From: Paenibacillus montaniterrae
GTDB lineage: Bacteria > Bacillota > Bacilli > Paenibacillales > Paenibacillaceae
Length of the DNA: 64,000 bases
Direction of reading: 5' to 3'
NCBI RefSeq assembly: GCF_018403185.1
Contig: NZ_BOSE01000002.1
Coordinates: forward strand, 729,501 to 793,500
A model generated the notes under the pieces. That model saw only the letters and a list, made by a program, of their open reading frames with translations, searched no databases and was not told the origin of the DNA. This document shows, piece after piece, positions 43,596 through 52,355 of the stretch. The translations under genes and the position numbers were made by a program. How positions within the stretch are numbered: position 1 is the stretch's first letter; each line of letters opens with the position of its first letter.

Positions 43596-44669
43596 CTAAT
43601 TCGTTATGTGCAAATCCATTTCTGCTTTATAGCAATGTTTCAGGCGGTCGGGCCATGAGGTGAAATTGATGAGTGCGTCGTCGACATGGGTAAGTTGATC
43701 GATGGCTCCGACGTGGGCGAGCATACGGATCGTTTCGTCGGTAATCGCACTTTTGCACGCTCCTACATAACTGCCCGCGTTTAAGACACGATAAGGACGG
43801 ACAGCATCGTTGATACCGACCTGAAAAGGCTCAAACTTAGGAATAACTGACGGTGTAAGCCCAAGAGTATTATGGCGTTCAGCGACAATTTCAAGCGCTT
43901 GCTTCACGGCGTTTTCTCGATCTTGGTGATTAGAAGATCCCAGTATACGGTCTAAGACCGGACCGATTTCCGATGCGACACGCAGCCTGGAAAATGCCGT
44001 TCCAAACCATTTAAGATAAGGCCAGTAACGTTTTTCTTGAAGAAAGCATAGCTCCATAATAAGGCGAACGAGCCTGAATGCAACCATAAGAGAGCCTCTC
44101 CCATCGTTTGCTTCAACGGTTCTGCCGAGCAAAGGCTCGGTATTGCCGATGAGGTGCCACTGGGAGGCCATCATCCACAGCCAAATATCCGTCGGATACC
44201 AAGACAGCTGCTTGCGCATCCGAGTCAACTCGCCCAATTCATCGTGAAATACTGCTCCAGCAGTGAATTGGAGCAAATGTTGCTGTGGCAGCGAAAGCCA
44301 CTTATCCTTTTGTAATTCGGTGTGCGAATCGATCTTAAGTTGCACTGACAACCAATGATCTAAAGTCGTAACCTCGACATGATGTCTGACTGATTCGGTT
44401 TGCCAGGAATAGAAGCGAACCGGGTACCCCTTGTAGACGGCCGGCAATCCATGCTCAATCGCTTTAGATACCTCGTTAACGTGTGATGCACTGACAAATA
44501 CTTGCATCCGTGGACCCCAACTGTGATCTGTCGAACGCTGCTGATCGAATCCCAATACTTCAGACCCTTCCCCAATCAGGGCGGCAGCGTGTGGCCTATC
44601 AATCAACTTTTTGACAACATCCTCATAAAAATGACGTGACAGCTCAATACCTGGAATGAACGAAACCAC
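43596..44669 (-). CDS. DUF4037 family protein (nucleotidyltransferase-like)
   Basis: A 357-residue soluble protein of the DUF4037 family, recognised from FIPGIELSRHFYEDVVKKLI, AALIGEGSEVLGFDQQRSTD and HSWGPRMQVFV near the N-terminus. The GxGSxxxxxDxxRSTDHxWG pattern resembles the nucleotidyltransferase active site (GS...D..D), so a nucleotidyltransferase activity is plausible but untested. The C-terminal part is helical. The start is GTG 44669 with GAGGAGG upstream. A 21-codon open frame with an ideal ribosome binding site precedes it at 44710-44775. The neighbouring intron relic lies beyond its stop. Confidence 0.8.
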   Translation of the reverse strand: MVSFIPGIELSRHFYEDVVKKLIDRPHAAALIGEGSEVLGFDQQRSTDHSWGPRMQVFVSASHVNEVSKAIEHGLPAVYKGYPVRFYSWQTESVRHHVEVTTLDHWLSVQLKIDSHTELQKDKWLSLPQQHLLQFTAGAVFHDELGELTRMRKQLSWYPTDIWLWMMASQWHLIGNTEPLLGRTVEANDGRGSLMVAFRLVRLIMELCFLQEKRYWPYLKWFGTAFSRLRVASEIGPVLDRILGSSNHQDRENAVKQALEIVAERHNTLGLTPSVIPKFEPFQVGINDAVRPYRVLNAGSYVGACKSAITDETIRMLAHVGAIDQLTHVDDALINFTSWPDRLKHCYKAEMDLHITN

Positions 44670-44994
44670 TGCAATGAATTCCTCCTCGATTTTCGGGGAA
44701 TTACACAGTTTATAGGGCCGATGATGCGTTATCCCCGTTTCTTGGTTCTGCCCAATGTTGATTATGGCTACCCATAGACAACGCCTCCTTATTCTTAGTC
44801 CTTTTAATCATAACATAAGCAAATAATTGTTTGGAACAACCTTATTGTTGTGTTCTGTTCAGCCACTCATGTTCAATGGAGGTGGAGATCGGTGTGTCGG
44901 TCGTAAAGATAATGCCCGGCCTCCAATCAGTTCACGATAATAGTGACTCCCTATTTTTGTTTAGCCCTCGTATTATTGTCTCTCGCAGCAGAGC
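44670..44994. other. 325-base region upstream of DUF4037 gene
   Basis: It holds the short open frame at 44710-44775 and, on the minus strand further upstream, an AT-rich stretch with TTATGAT near 44810 that could be a -10 box. Nothing else was seen; the GH51 gene ends at 44995 without a clear terminator. Confidence 0.5.
44710..44775 (-). CDS. Putative 21-residue leader peptide or small protein
   Basis: ATG 44775 follows AAGGAGG at 9 bases, an ideal site, and encodes MGSHNQHWAEPRNGDNASSA plus Leu before TAA. It ends 41 bases before the DUF4037 start. No family is recognised. It may be a leader peptide, a real small protein, or the start of a longer gene that has suffered a frameshift. Confidence 0.35.
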   Translation of the reverse strand: MGSHNQHWAEPRNGDNASSAL

Positions 44995-47900
44995 TTACTC
45001 TTGCACAGTTACCTCCGCATATGCCTTTAGGTACGTATCAGTTAGCTCGCCCTTTACTCTGAACATACCTGGCTTAGCATATTGAGCAGAATCGACTTTT
45101 TTCCAAGCAACCGCTACCGACTCTGTAGTGCCGTCACTTTTCGTTACGACGATCTTGGCTGGTAGTGAAGGGGCTTTACCAACACTCGTAGTTAGCTGAA
45201 TATCGTCTACAGCAGTAATTGCTGGGCCAGCTTCAGTTCTCAGACGTAGAATCGTGACAGAATGTGCAGGGAACTCATAATGGAATGACTCTCCCAGATT
45301 GGAAACTTGCTTCTGCACAGGCTCGATGTTATTCGGATCATCAAATGAATTTTCATCAGTCAATGAAGGGGAAGACATTTCAAATACGGTTGCATCTGAA
45401 GTGATAAATGCTGCCCCATTTACATTTACTTTAGAATATTGCTTATTTGATGAGCTATTGACAACCTTTAATATAATATCACCGGTTTTCTCATCTAATG
45501 AAGCTGAGCTATATAACGGTCCTGTCGCCTTACTTTCATTCAGGTCGAACAGCAGTTCATCGTCCAAATAACAACGAATGCGGGAGCCTTCTACGATAAT
45601 TTTAATCTTGTACGTTTTATTGCTTGCAATCGACTGATCAGAAACGCCCGATACGATGCCTCGCGAGCCATTCACCGCCTTCTCAATCACGGTACGAGTA
45701 TTGCCCCATCCACCTAGATTCAGCCAGTAATAATTGTCAGCATCCTTAGCCGCAAAGCCTATAAGGAAGCCTTCATTTCCACTCTTTTTAGTCGCCTCCA
45801 GCTCTAACGTATAATTACTCCAGCTCTGCCCGCTTCCAAGCATGAATCTTGTATCCTCTCGGTTACTCGTCTGCTTTAACAGGCCATCTTCAATCTTCCA
45901 GCTCGAGCCAGCATCATTATACGCTATAAAATCAGCGCTTGCTGCGCTATCCGAGAAATCATTGGCATACAACACGCTGCCGTCTTCCGAGGTTACTTTT
46001 ATGTTGTCATATTCAATCTGTGTTGCCCATGAACCAAGGAATATGGAGCCAGTAATATCGTTGTCGCTCTCGCTGCGCTTTTTAGCTTGAAGCGGTAATG
46101 TTTTATTCCCTGTATGATTCATAAACAGCTTCTGCACATAATAATTCGGAGTCTTAACGATGCGATGCTGGTCAAACCAGATCATATCTGGTGTCCATTG
46201 CGTAAAGCTGGCTGGCTGGCGACTGAACAATGGAGCGTAAGCAGCCATCTCTACGATGTCCGCATTGCGTTCTAGCCCTGTCATAAACACTGCTTCAGTA
46301 ATCGCCGACTCCATATTGTTTCTTTTGCCAACTCCGTGCGATGCATATTCCCCTACAAATACCTTTGGACCTGAACGGCTGAAATCGTCATAGCGACTTA
46401 CATTATCCAGCATCCATGACGGGGATTGATACATATGCTCATCAACAAGATCAGCAGGGTTGTTATGTTTAGCTAACCAATTATAAGCATCGCTATACGC
46501 ACCATCGTTCGGAAAGGCTCCTGAGCTGAAAATAAGCTTAATCTCTGGATGCTTTTCCTTTATCGCGTCATAGAACATCTTATATCGTTCGTAATATTTT
46601 GCACCCCATAGCTCATTGCCAATGCCCAGGTATTTCATATTGAAGGGCTCAGGATGTCCATTCGCCGCTCGAAGTGCGCCCCACTTTGTCGTCACATCGC
46701 CATTTGCGTACTCAATCAGATTAAACGCACTGTCGATATAAGGCTGAAGCTCGTTTAATGGCACCGTATCAGGATTCGAGGTACAGGATTCTATTCCTAC
46801 AAATATAACAGGCAGAGGCTCCGCGCCAATATCCTCAGCAAACTGGAAATATTCTTGATAGCCTAAGCCAAATGATTGATAGTAGTTGTTCGCCCATTGA
46901 TTGCGCTGAGTTTCTCGCTCAGCTATATCACCGATCGTATTCTCCCAGCGGTAGTAATTATCCAGAGAACCACCTTCAACAATACAGCCGCCAGGGAAGC
47001 GGAGAAAGCCTGGCTCCATATCGTCCAGCAGCTCAGCTAGATCATAACGAAGTCCATTGCTGCGGTTATTCCATACCTTTTGTGGGAATAACGAAACCAT
47101 ATCTAGCGCAATCGTCGCTCGATCGTGAACAAGCACAACTAACTGGGCTTCATAATCCGTCTCATTCGCGGTTATCACACATTGCAGCTTCTGCCACTGC
47201 GTCGTTATACCGTCGATGCTGCATGCTCCATAAACTTTACTATTATCCTTGCTTCTTAGCTCCGCTGTTAGCGGATGCTGAAGCTTATCGTCACTTTTCG
47301 CATAAATCGAAAACTGATAGCTTGCTCCGGCTTCTACCGCTATTCCTGAATAGCCAGCATTGGAAATCCCTACTCCTTCACCGGCATTCGTCGCTGTTAC
47401 TTCTACATACTTATGGTTCTTGTCGTTCAGCGGCTTCTCTGTCGATGCTCGTATACTCCCTTCACCTCCGCCAAACTGCTCCAGCTTCCAGCCGTATAAA
47501 GGTATGTTAAATTCAAATGAGCGATTATGTACGAGCTCACCGTACAAGCCTCCATCTGCCGCATAGTTAATATCCTCATAAAATAAACCGTACAACGTCG
47601 GGCTGATCTCATGCTGAGGCTGAGCATCTACATTAATTTCATAAGCAACGGCACCTTCAGCCCAGATTGTAAGCTCAAATTCCTTTGCAGCTGACTGACC
47701 ATCCTTAGAAAGCGTAGCAGTTAGCGTTACGTTAGCATCCTCAGCATCAGCTGCTGGACGCGTCACCTTTCCTTCGTCACTCACGTACGTTCCATCTGAA
47801 GATGTCCAGCTAATCGAAGTGCCGAGCGGTCCCTTATTCGGAAGCTCAAGGTCATTCGTTATTTCTAGCGTATTTACACCCAGCTCCAGCCACTCCTTGT

Positions 47901-48732
47901 CGAAGGCTATCGCTTCTTCCGCTTCCATCCCTTCGCCCATAACCTGCATAACCTCAAATTCATCAAGCGCACGGCTATAGATTCTAAAATCTTCAATTTT
48001 CCCAACATAATTTGGATCTGAACTATACTGTGATTTGCCAATGTAATTCGCTGACGTAGCGCCTAATTGATCCGGGGTGATCGTCAGGTTTGTATTTTTC
48101 AAAACCTCGATGCCATTGATATAAATAATCGCTGTCTTGTCCTCTATCGTTACAGCGATATGCTGCCATTGATTAGACGAAGTGAAGGGAACACCCGTAA
48201 GCGATTGAACGGTGCTGCCCAGATGTAAGCCTAACTGAACAGAGGAGCCATTGTTCAGAGTGAAAAAGATATAGTTCGTCATGGATGAGCCAATATCAAA
48301 AATCCTTGACCAAGCTGGAAGCGAAGCAGGATTGATCCAGGTAGATATCGTTATGGCTTGTTGTTCGGCTACGATCCCATTCGGCATCTTAATATATCCA
48401 CCATTAAGCTCGATCGCTTGACCTTCCCTCCCATCCTTAAAGCTTGCTGCACCAACGATAGCACCATCTTGACCATTGCCGCTTTCATCTACGATTGTCG
48501 TACCTTCTGTTTGATTGAGGCTATAGTGCAGCAGCAAATCCTCTTTAAAGCTCACTTCAGCGAGCATAGTACTGGAAGTTGTCGTCGCATCATTTGTCGA
48601 ATCAGTGTTAGATCCTGAAAGCGTATGCTCTGTCCGACTCTCTTTTGAGTTAAATACCAAAAAAAGCAAGCCTATCATTAACAATATAGTTACGATTGAA
48701 ATAATAAGGATTTGATTTTTTCTCAATCTCAT
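44995..48732 (-). CDS. Secreted multidomain GH51 alpha-L-arabinofuranosidase
   Basis: A 1245-residue exported enzyme. An N-terminal membrane/signal segment (ILIISIVTILLMIGLLFLVF, 8-27) and Ser/Thr linker are followed by a LamG/concanavalin-like domain (about 65-265), a bacterial Ig-like domain (about 280-358), and the GH51 region from about 365 with an inserted carbohydrate-binding segment (400-550). The acid/base is Glu707 in GIGNELWG, the nucleophile Glu795 in VFVGEYASHG. A second LamG-like domain (about 905-1060) is inserted before the GH51 C-terminal beta domain, and an Ig-like (Big_4-like) domain ends the protein. It removes arabinose side chains from arabinan, arabinoxylan or pectin. 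A perfect cre site lies 50 bases upstream. The signal has no clear cleavage site, so it may stay membrane-anchored. Confidence 0.9.
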   Translation of the reverse strand: MRLRKNQILIISIVTILLMIGLLFLVFNSKESRTEHTLSGSNTDSTNDATTTSSTMLAEVSFKEDLLLHYSLNQTEGTTIVDESGNGQDGAIVGAASFKDGREGQAIELNGGYIKMPNGIVAEQQAITISTWINPASLPAWSRIFDIGSSMTNYIFFTLNNGSSVQLGLHLGSTVQSLTGVPFTSSNQWQHIAVTIEDKTAIIYINGIEVLKNTNLTITPDQLGATSANYIGKSQYSSDPNYVGKIEDFRIYSRALDEFEVMQVMGEGMEAEEAIAFDKEWLELGVNTLEITNDLELPNKGPLGTSISWTSSDGTYVSDEGKVTRPAADAEDANVTLTATLSKDGQSAAKEFELTIWAEGAVAYEINVDAQPQHEISPTLYGLFYEDINYAADGGLYGELVHNRSFEFNIPLYGWKLEQFGGGEGSIRASTEKPLNDKNHKYVEVTATNAGEGVGISNAGYSGIAVEAGASYQFSIYAKSDDKLQHPLTAELRSKDNSKVYGACSIDGITTQWQKLQCVITANETDYEAQLVVLVHDRATIALDMVSLFPQKVWNNRSNGLRYDLAELLDDMEPGFLRFPGGCIVEGGSLDNYYRWENTIGDIAERETQRNQWANNYYQSFGLGYQEYFQFAEDIGAEPLPVIFVGIESCTSNPDTVPLNELQPYIDSAFNLIEYANGDVTTKWGALRAANGHPEPFNMKYLGIGNELWGAKYYERYKMFYDAIKEKHPEIKLIFSSGAFPNDGAYSDAYNWLAKHNNPADLVDEHMYQSPSWMLDNVSRYDDFSRSGPKVFVGEYASHGVGKRNNMESAITEAVFMTGLERNADIVEMAAYAPLFSRQPASFTQWTPDMIWFDQHRIVKTPNYYVQKLFMNHTGNKTLPLQAKKRSESDNDITGSIFLGSWATQIEYDNIKVTSEDGSVLYANDFSDSAASADFIAYNDAGSSWKIEDGLLKQTSNREDTRFMLGSGQSWSNYTLELEATKKSGNEGFLIGFAAKDADNYYWLNLGGWGNTRTVIEKAVNGSRGIVSGVSDQSIASNKTYKIKIIVEGSRIRCYLDDELLFDLNESKATGPLYSSASLDEKTGDIILKVVNSSSNKQYSKVNVNGAAFITSDATVFEMSSPSLTDENSFDDPNNIEPVQKQVSNLGESFHYEFPAHSVTILRLRTEAGPAITAVDDIQLTTSVGKAPSLPAKIVVTKSDGTTESVAVAWKKVDSAQYAKPGMFRVKGELTDTYLKAYAEVTVQE

Positions 48733-48781
48733 GCTAATGAGCCCCCTATGTTTTTTTATGCGATTGCATAGTGCTAACGAG

Positions 48782-48795
48782 TGAAAACGATTTCA
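48782..48795. promoter_or_regulatory. cre site (CcpA) upstream of GH51 gene
   Basis: TGAAAACGATTTCA matches the cre consensus TGWAANCGNTNWCA at every position and lies 50 bases before the GH51 start, where bound CcpA would block transcription. Confidence 0.75.
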
Positions 48796-48928
48796 AATTT
48801 GTTCAAAAAGATCATTAACGATAAAATTACCTCCTAAAACAAAATGTTAATATAAACATTAATCATTAATATCTTAATTAAAATTCTACTATTCTCCTTA
48901 GGATAAATCAACCTTGCTCATGCAAAAA

Positions 48929-48969
48929 AGCCATGATTCTGCGAAATATTTCTCAGCAGGATCATGGCT
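48929..48969 (-). terminator. Terminator of GNAT gene
   Basis: AGCCATGAT (48929-48937) pairs with ATCATGGCT (48961-48969), with extended CTGC/GCAG pairing; on the minus strand it is followed by TTTTTTGC. Confidence 0.78.
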
Positions 48970-49020
48970 ATTAAATTAATGCGCCATCTTCCCCCTCATA
49001 GAAGGTTACTTGATTGCCTT

Positions 49021-49509
49021 CTATGATAATATCTTCTGAAATGCAATTCTCGTTGATTCATCTGGTAGCACGATTTGTCCACAATAAACATAACCTAACT
49101 TTTTCAATAGGCCCTGCATAGGCTTGTTATTAACATGCGTGTCAATGCGGATATTACCTGCCTGTTCAAAAGACCAATTTAAACAAAAGGTTGCTACCCC
49201 TTTCGTTCCTTCTGCTGAAGCAATTCGATGAATTACTCCATACGGCTCATCATTCAACCATGCACCGTCTTTTATCACTTGATAGGTTTCATCCTCCTCC
49301 TGAGCAAAATAAAACACGCCAACAATGTTGTCCTTATCGATGCAGACATATAACTTCCCCTGCTGGATATCATTCGTTAGGAGTTGTCGATCCGGATATG
49401 AATCACCCCATTGATCTTCATTGCCATTTTCCTTCATAAACTGTCTAGCGTAATCGTATATTGACATTATGCTATCCAGTTCTCCTGCTGCTGCTTTTCT
49501 AATGTTCAT
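49021..49509 (-). CDS. GNAT-family N-acetyltransferase
   Basis: A 162-residue acetyltransferase using acetyl-CoA. MNIRKAAAGELDSIMSIYDY is the start of the fold, DNIVGVFYFAQEEDETYQV forms strands 3-4, and IHRIASAEGTKGVATFCLNW marks the acetyl-CoA-binding region (with the usual RxxGxG/A altered to SAEGTKG). The C-terminal LKKLGYVYCGQIV is typical. The ATG at 49509 follows GGGGGAAGT; a GTG at 49521 is possible. The substrate is unknown. It is a single-gene unit with its own terminator. Confidence 0.82.
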   Translation of the reverse strand: MNIRKAAAGELDSIMSIYDYARQFMKENGNEDQWGDSYPDRQLLTNDIQQGKLYVCIDKDNIVGVFYFAQEEDETYQVIKDGAWLNDEPYGVIHRIASAEGTKGVATFCLNWSFEQAGNIRIDTHVNNKPMQGLLKKLGYVYCGQIVLPDESTRIAFQKILS

Positions 49510-49597
49510 ACTTCCCCCCACTATGTATAAGTTCTATTATTCATCATTATGAGCATATTGCATATAAAGTAATCCCTTTGGTTGTGATACGGTATAA

Positions 49598-49637
49598 AGA
49601 AAGGAATAGAGAGGCAGAAGCCCCTCTATTCCTTTCT
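49598..49637 (-). terminator. Terminator of YfiT-like gene
   Basis: AGAAAGGAATAGAG (49598-49611) pairs with CTCTATTCCTTTCT (49624-49637) over 14 bases, with inner GGC/GCC. The U-run on the minus strand is interrupted (TTTCTTTATA). Confidence 0.65.
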
Positions 49638-49668
49638 ACCAACATAGACAGCACAGATATCTTGCCCT

Positions 49669-50187
49669 TTATTCCATGTAATCTTCCAATGCGAGCTTAA
49701 TATGAGCTAAATGATGCTCTTCATGCCAGGCTAATTTTGCAACTTTTTTAGCTACTGTAATTTTACCGTTTACCTGGTGAATAAATACTCGGTCTAGCTG
49801 CTCTTCGGTTAATGTTTGTCCTAAAGCTACGATTCGCTCATTAATGCCTTCTAGCATTCGAATTGAGCTTTCTACAGGAAGCTTGGTGTCTGGTTGAACC
49901 GCCCACTTTTCTTCATCAAAAGCAGGTACGGACGGGTTGTCATCAGTTAACGCTAATTTCAAGCGTTGATACATGTTCAGCTGAGAATCTGCAATGTGAT
50001 GTACAAGCTGACGAACTGTCCAAGCACCTTCACGATAGGTTTTGTTTAGTTGTTCATCATTTAATGAATCTACAGCTTCTCTCAAGCGGATCGTATACGT
50101 TTCAATTTGCTTTAGCCACTCTTGAACATGCTCCAATGTTACCTTTTCTGGTACTTGTAATTGACCAATTGGGAGCTTCACATCCAT
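49669..50187 (-). CDS. YfiT/BstA-type DinB-like metal-dependent hydrolase/transferase
   Basis: A 172-residue four-helix-bundle protein of the DinB/YfiT superfamily. The three metal-binding histidines are in RQLVHHIADSQ (about 61-71) and in AWHEEHHLAHIKLAL near the C-terminus. YfiT-type members were described as putative metal-dependent hydrolases; BstA-like members are thiol transferases (bacillithiol). The start ATG at 50187 follows AGAGGT by 6 bases; a TTG at 50205 would overlap the site. It stands alone and ends at the hairpin at 49598. Confidence 0.83.
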   Translation of the reverse strand: MDVKLPIGQLQVPEKVTLEHVQEWLKQIETYTIRLREAVDSLNDEQLNKTYREGAWTVRQLVHHIADSQLNMYQRLKLALTDDNPSVPAFDEEKWAVQPDTKLPVESSIRMLEGINERIVALGQTLTEEQLDRVFIHQVNGKITVAKKVAKLAWHEEHHLAHIKLALEDYME

Positions 50188-50566
50188 GTTCAGACCTCTT
50201 TTCAATTTTAAGAATTTTGATTAACGTTTAATATACCAATGACCTTGCTTTTCGTCAATTAATCATCTTCCTCAATCTCGGCCAAAGCTTAATGGCATCA
50301 GCCCATTCTTCTAATATTAGTGTAGAAGGAGTGTTAACACGCTTTATACTATCAACGGGATAGAGTATGAGTATACGTTTATATACTTACCTACTAAAAG
50401 GATTGATATAGATATTAAACGATCTCCCTTATAACTGTTCTAATTTATGGAAATTATACACAAAAGAACTCGTAAGTTCAATAATAAATTACTTTTCAGA
50501 ACTTTTAATGGTCTGCATAATGAATAGATCATTGGTCTACACTTTTTATAGAAAGAGGTGTGATCA
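50188..50566. other. 379-base intergenic region before XRE gene
   Basis: No gene seen. It has a perfect 10-base palindrome GTGTTAACAC (50331-50340) and GAACT-CGTA-AGTTC (50466-50479), either of which could bind the XRE regulator that follows. It is AT-rich. Confidence 0.45.
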
Positions 50567-50881
50567 TTGAATCAATTTGCCAGAACAATAGGAGAACGCA
50601 TACGGCACTACCGCCTCTTAAAAGGATGGACACAAGAACAATTAGCGGAAGTGCTAGACTCTCAAGGAACCTACGTGGGGCGAGTAGAACGCGGCGAACA
50701 AAATCTACAGCTCCAAACCTTAGAAAAAATAGCAGATGCTTTACATATTAGCGTCTATACATTATTCACACAGCAAGAACCACTCGATTTTTACCAACAG
50801 GATGAATGGATATGGAAAATTATTCTGCTTCTTAAAGAGCAAGAACGAGCATTCCGCGTTCTGCACGAAATGTTCCGTTAA
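50567..50881 (+). CDS. XRE-family HTH regulator, 104 aa
   Basis: A small Cro/CI-like DNA-binding protein. The helix-turn-helix spans about 8-63: IGERIRHYRLLKGWTQEQLA, then EVLDSQGTYVGRVERGEQNL and TLEKIADALHISVYTLF. A 40-residue helical tail (QQDEWIWKIILLLKEQERAF) could serve as an interaction helix. The start is TTG 50567, six bases after AGAGGTG. It is monocistronic with a hairpin after it. Its targets are unknown; two palindromes lie in its own upstream region. Confidence 0.82.
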   Translation: MNQFARTIGERIRHYRLLKGWTQEQLAEVLDSQGTYVGRVERGEQNLQLQTLEKIADALHISVYTLFTQQEPLDFYQQDEWIWKIILLLKEQERAFRVLHEMFR

Positions 50882-50935
50882 ACGAAGCGCCTTAACACTT
50901 TTTTTATAGAAAACAGTAGCTCCATTGCTTGGGCA

Positions 50936-50981
50936 GTTTTTGATAGTTTTTGCTTAAGTTAAACTGCAAGTTATCAAAAAC
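50936..50981 (+). terminator. Hairpin after XRE gene
   Basis: GTTTTTGATA (50936-50945) pairs with TATCAAAAAC (50972-50981); no clear U-run follows on the plus strand. Confidence 0.5.
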
Positions 50982-51088
50982 AGCCCCTGCTAATTAGCAT
51001 GAGCTGTTTAGAAAAAGTTGATTTTTTAGAAAGATGTTTGCATTCGAGATATTTGTTCTATACGATGCATTAACACGACCGACTCTCG

Positions 51089-52279
51089 TTAATTATCCAG
51101 CTTCAATATCTCTTCTAAACCGTTGAATAATGCGAAAGCTTGAAAACAATTATTTAAGGCTGCTCGCAATTGCTTTGTTGGCTTGACGCCGTTTTCGTAC
51201 CAAATGTTTTTAACGACTAGCTTCCTAGCTTTTCGCTCCGCGATAATCTCAGCACGTCCAATCAAGCTTTCTCCGTATAACAAGGGCAGCACATAATATC
51301 CAAATTTTCGTTTAGCGGGAGGCGTGTAAATCTCCCAGGTGTAATCAAAGCCAAACAATTCCTTAATTAATTTTCTGTCCCAAATGAAATTATCCAGTGG
51401 GGCAATCAATTCGCAGCGCAATTTCGGTGCCGGATTTTGCAAGACGACTTCGATTAGCGGTAAATCTTCCATACGACAGTATAGCACGTCCTTCATCTGT
51501 TCCACATCAATAGCAACAATGCGAGCTTCCTGTAACAGTTGGCGGAAAACCTCATTGCGCTGCTCTGCCTTCAAACCCCAGATGTGCAGCAAAGCATCTG
51601 ATGCACGATTCCACAATAATCCAACAGCACCGATTCGACGTAGTACCCGCCATTTGTAATGATCAAGCTCGTCCACCAACGGTTCTGGCGCATTCAGCAG
51701 ATCTGGTGGTATGTACTTCTCAGCGATGTCGTAATATTTGCGTGTTCCTTTTTTATGATGGATAATTAACTCACCTGTCGAGTACATCTGCTCTAGCACC
51801 GATCGGGATGCATTGTTTCCGCTGCTCCAATGGATAGCTGATTGCCATGCGAAATTTCCATCTAATTTCAAATCACCCGAGCTTATTGCACCATATTTGT
51901 GGATGTGAGCCCGCACTTGCACTGTCAACTTTTCCATTTCAGGATAGCGCTTAGCATGTTGTCTTGCCACCTGTCTGTACCGTTCAAAATACGGCCAGTC
52001 CTCGACCGGGATAATAGCCAGATTCTTGTCGGGATAATCAATCAATAATCTATCTGTATATAGCAACTCGTCAAGCATATTCTTAGTAAATCCTTCAATC
52101 CGAGACTGTAGTACCAGTTCAGCGTTTTTTCCACAAACATCGATAGGATCATATTGAATACAGCCGACCTGTCGAACAAAATCCAATACTCCCTGCTTTC
52201 CGGTAAATTGATATTCACCCAACAGTCCGTGCTTCAATAACATAAATTGTCGTGCCTGGCGATTTGTCAATTGAATCAT
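51089..52279 (-). CDS. Winged-helix YcaQ/AlkX-like DNA glycosylase
   Basis: A 396-residue protein of the HTH_42 family. Tandem winged helices are recognisable (RQARQFMLLKHGLL; KYGAISSGDLKLDG) and the family block GCIQYDPIDVCGKNAELVL lies near 39-57. The Q-x-D motif (Gln42, Asp44) is that of E. coli YcaQ (AlkX), which unhooks interstrand crosslinks; AlkZ-type enzymes have Q-x-Q. APLDNFIWDRKLIKELFGFD and AKRKFGYYVLPLLYGESLIG are further typical blocks. It starts at ATG 52279. Activity is by family only. It is single, with a membrane protein gene upstream. Confidence 0.83.
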   Translation of the reverse strand: MIQLTNRQARQFMLLKHGLLGEYQFTGKQGVLDFVRQVGCIQYDPIDVCGKNAELVLQSRIEGFTKNMLDELLYTDRLLIDYPDKNLAIIPVEDWPYFERYRQVARQHAKRYPEMEKLTVQVRAHIHKYGAISSGDLKLDGNFAWQSAIHWSSGNNASRSVLEQMYSTGELIIHHKKGTRKYYDIAEKYIPPDLLNAPEPLVDELDHYKWRVLRRIGAVGLLWNRASDALLHIWGLKAEQRNEVFRQLLQEARIVAIDVEQMKDVLYCRMEDLPLIEVVLQNPAPKLRCELIAPLDNFIWDRKLIKELFGFDYTWEIYTPPAKRKFGYYVLPLLYGESLIGRAEIIAERKARKLVVKNIWYENGVKPTKQLRAALNNCFQAFALFNGLEEILKLDN

Positions 52280-52355
52280 ATATGCATCGGCTCCTTAACC
52301 CCTATGTTGGAAAACAAACACCAAACGTACGTTCTTGTTTAATTTCATTTGCATA

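Noticed and set aside
46872..47510. A 212-codon plus-strand frame opposite the GH51 gene.
   Set aside because: It lies wholly antisense to a clear, motif-bearing gene and has low-complexity composition typical of a shadow frame.
48800..48835. A 13-codon leader frame with AGGAGG before the GH51 gene on the minus strand.
   Set aside because: The distance from AGGAGGT to the ATG is about 13 bases, too long to trust.
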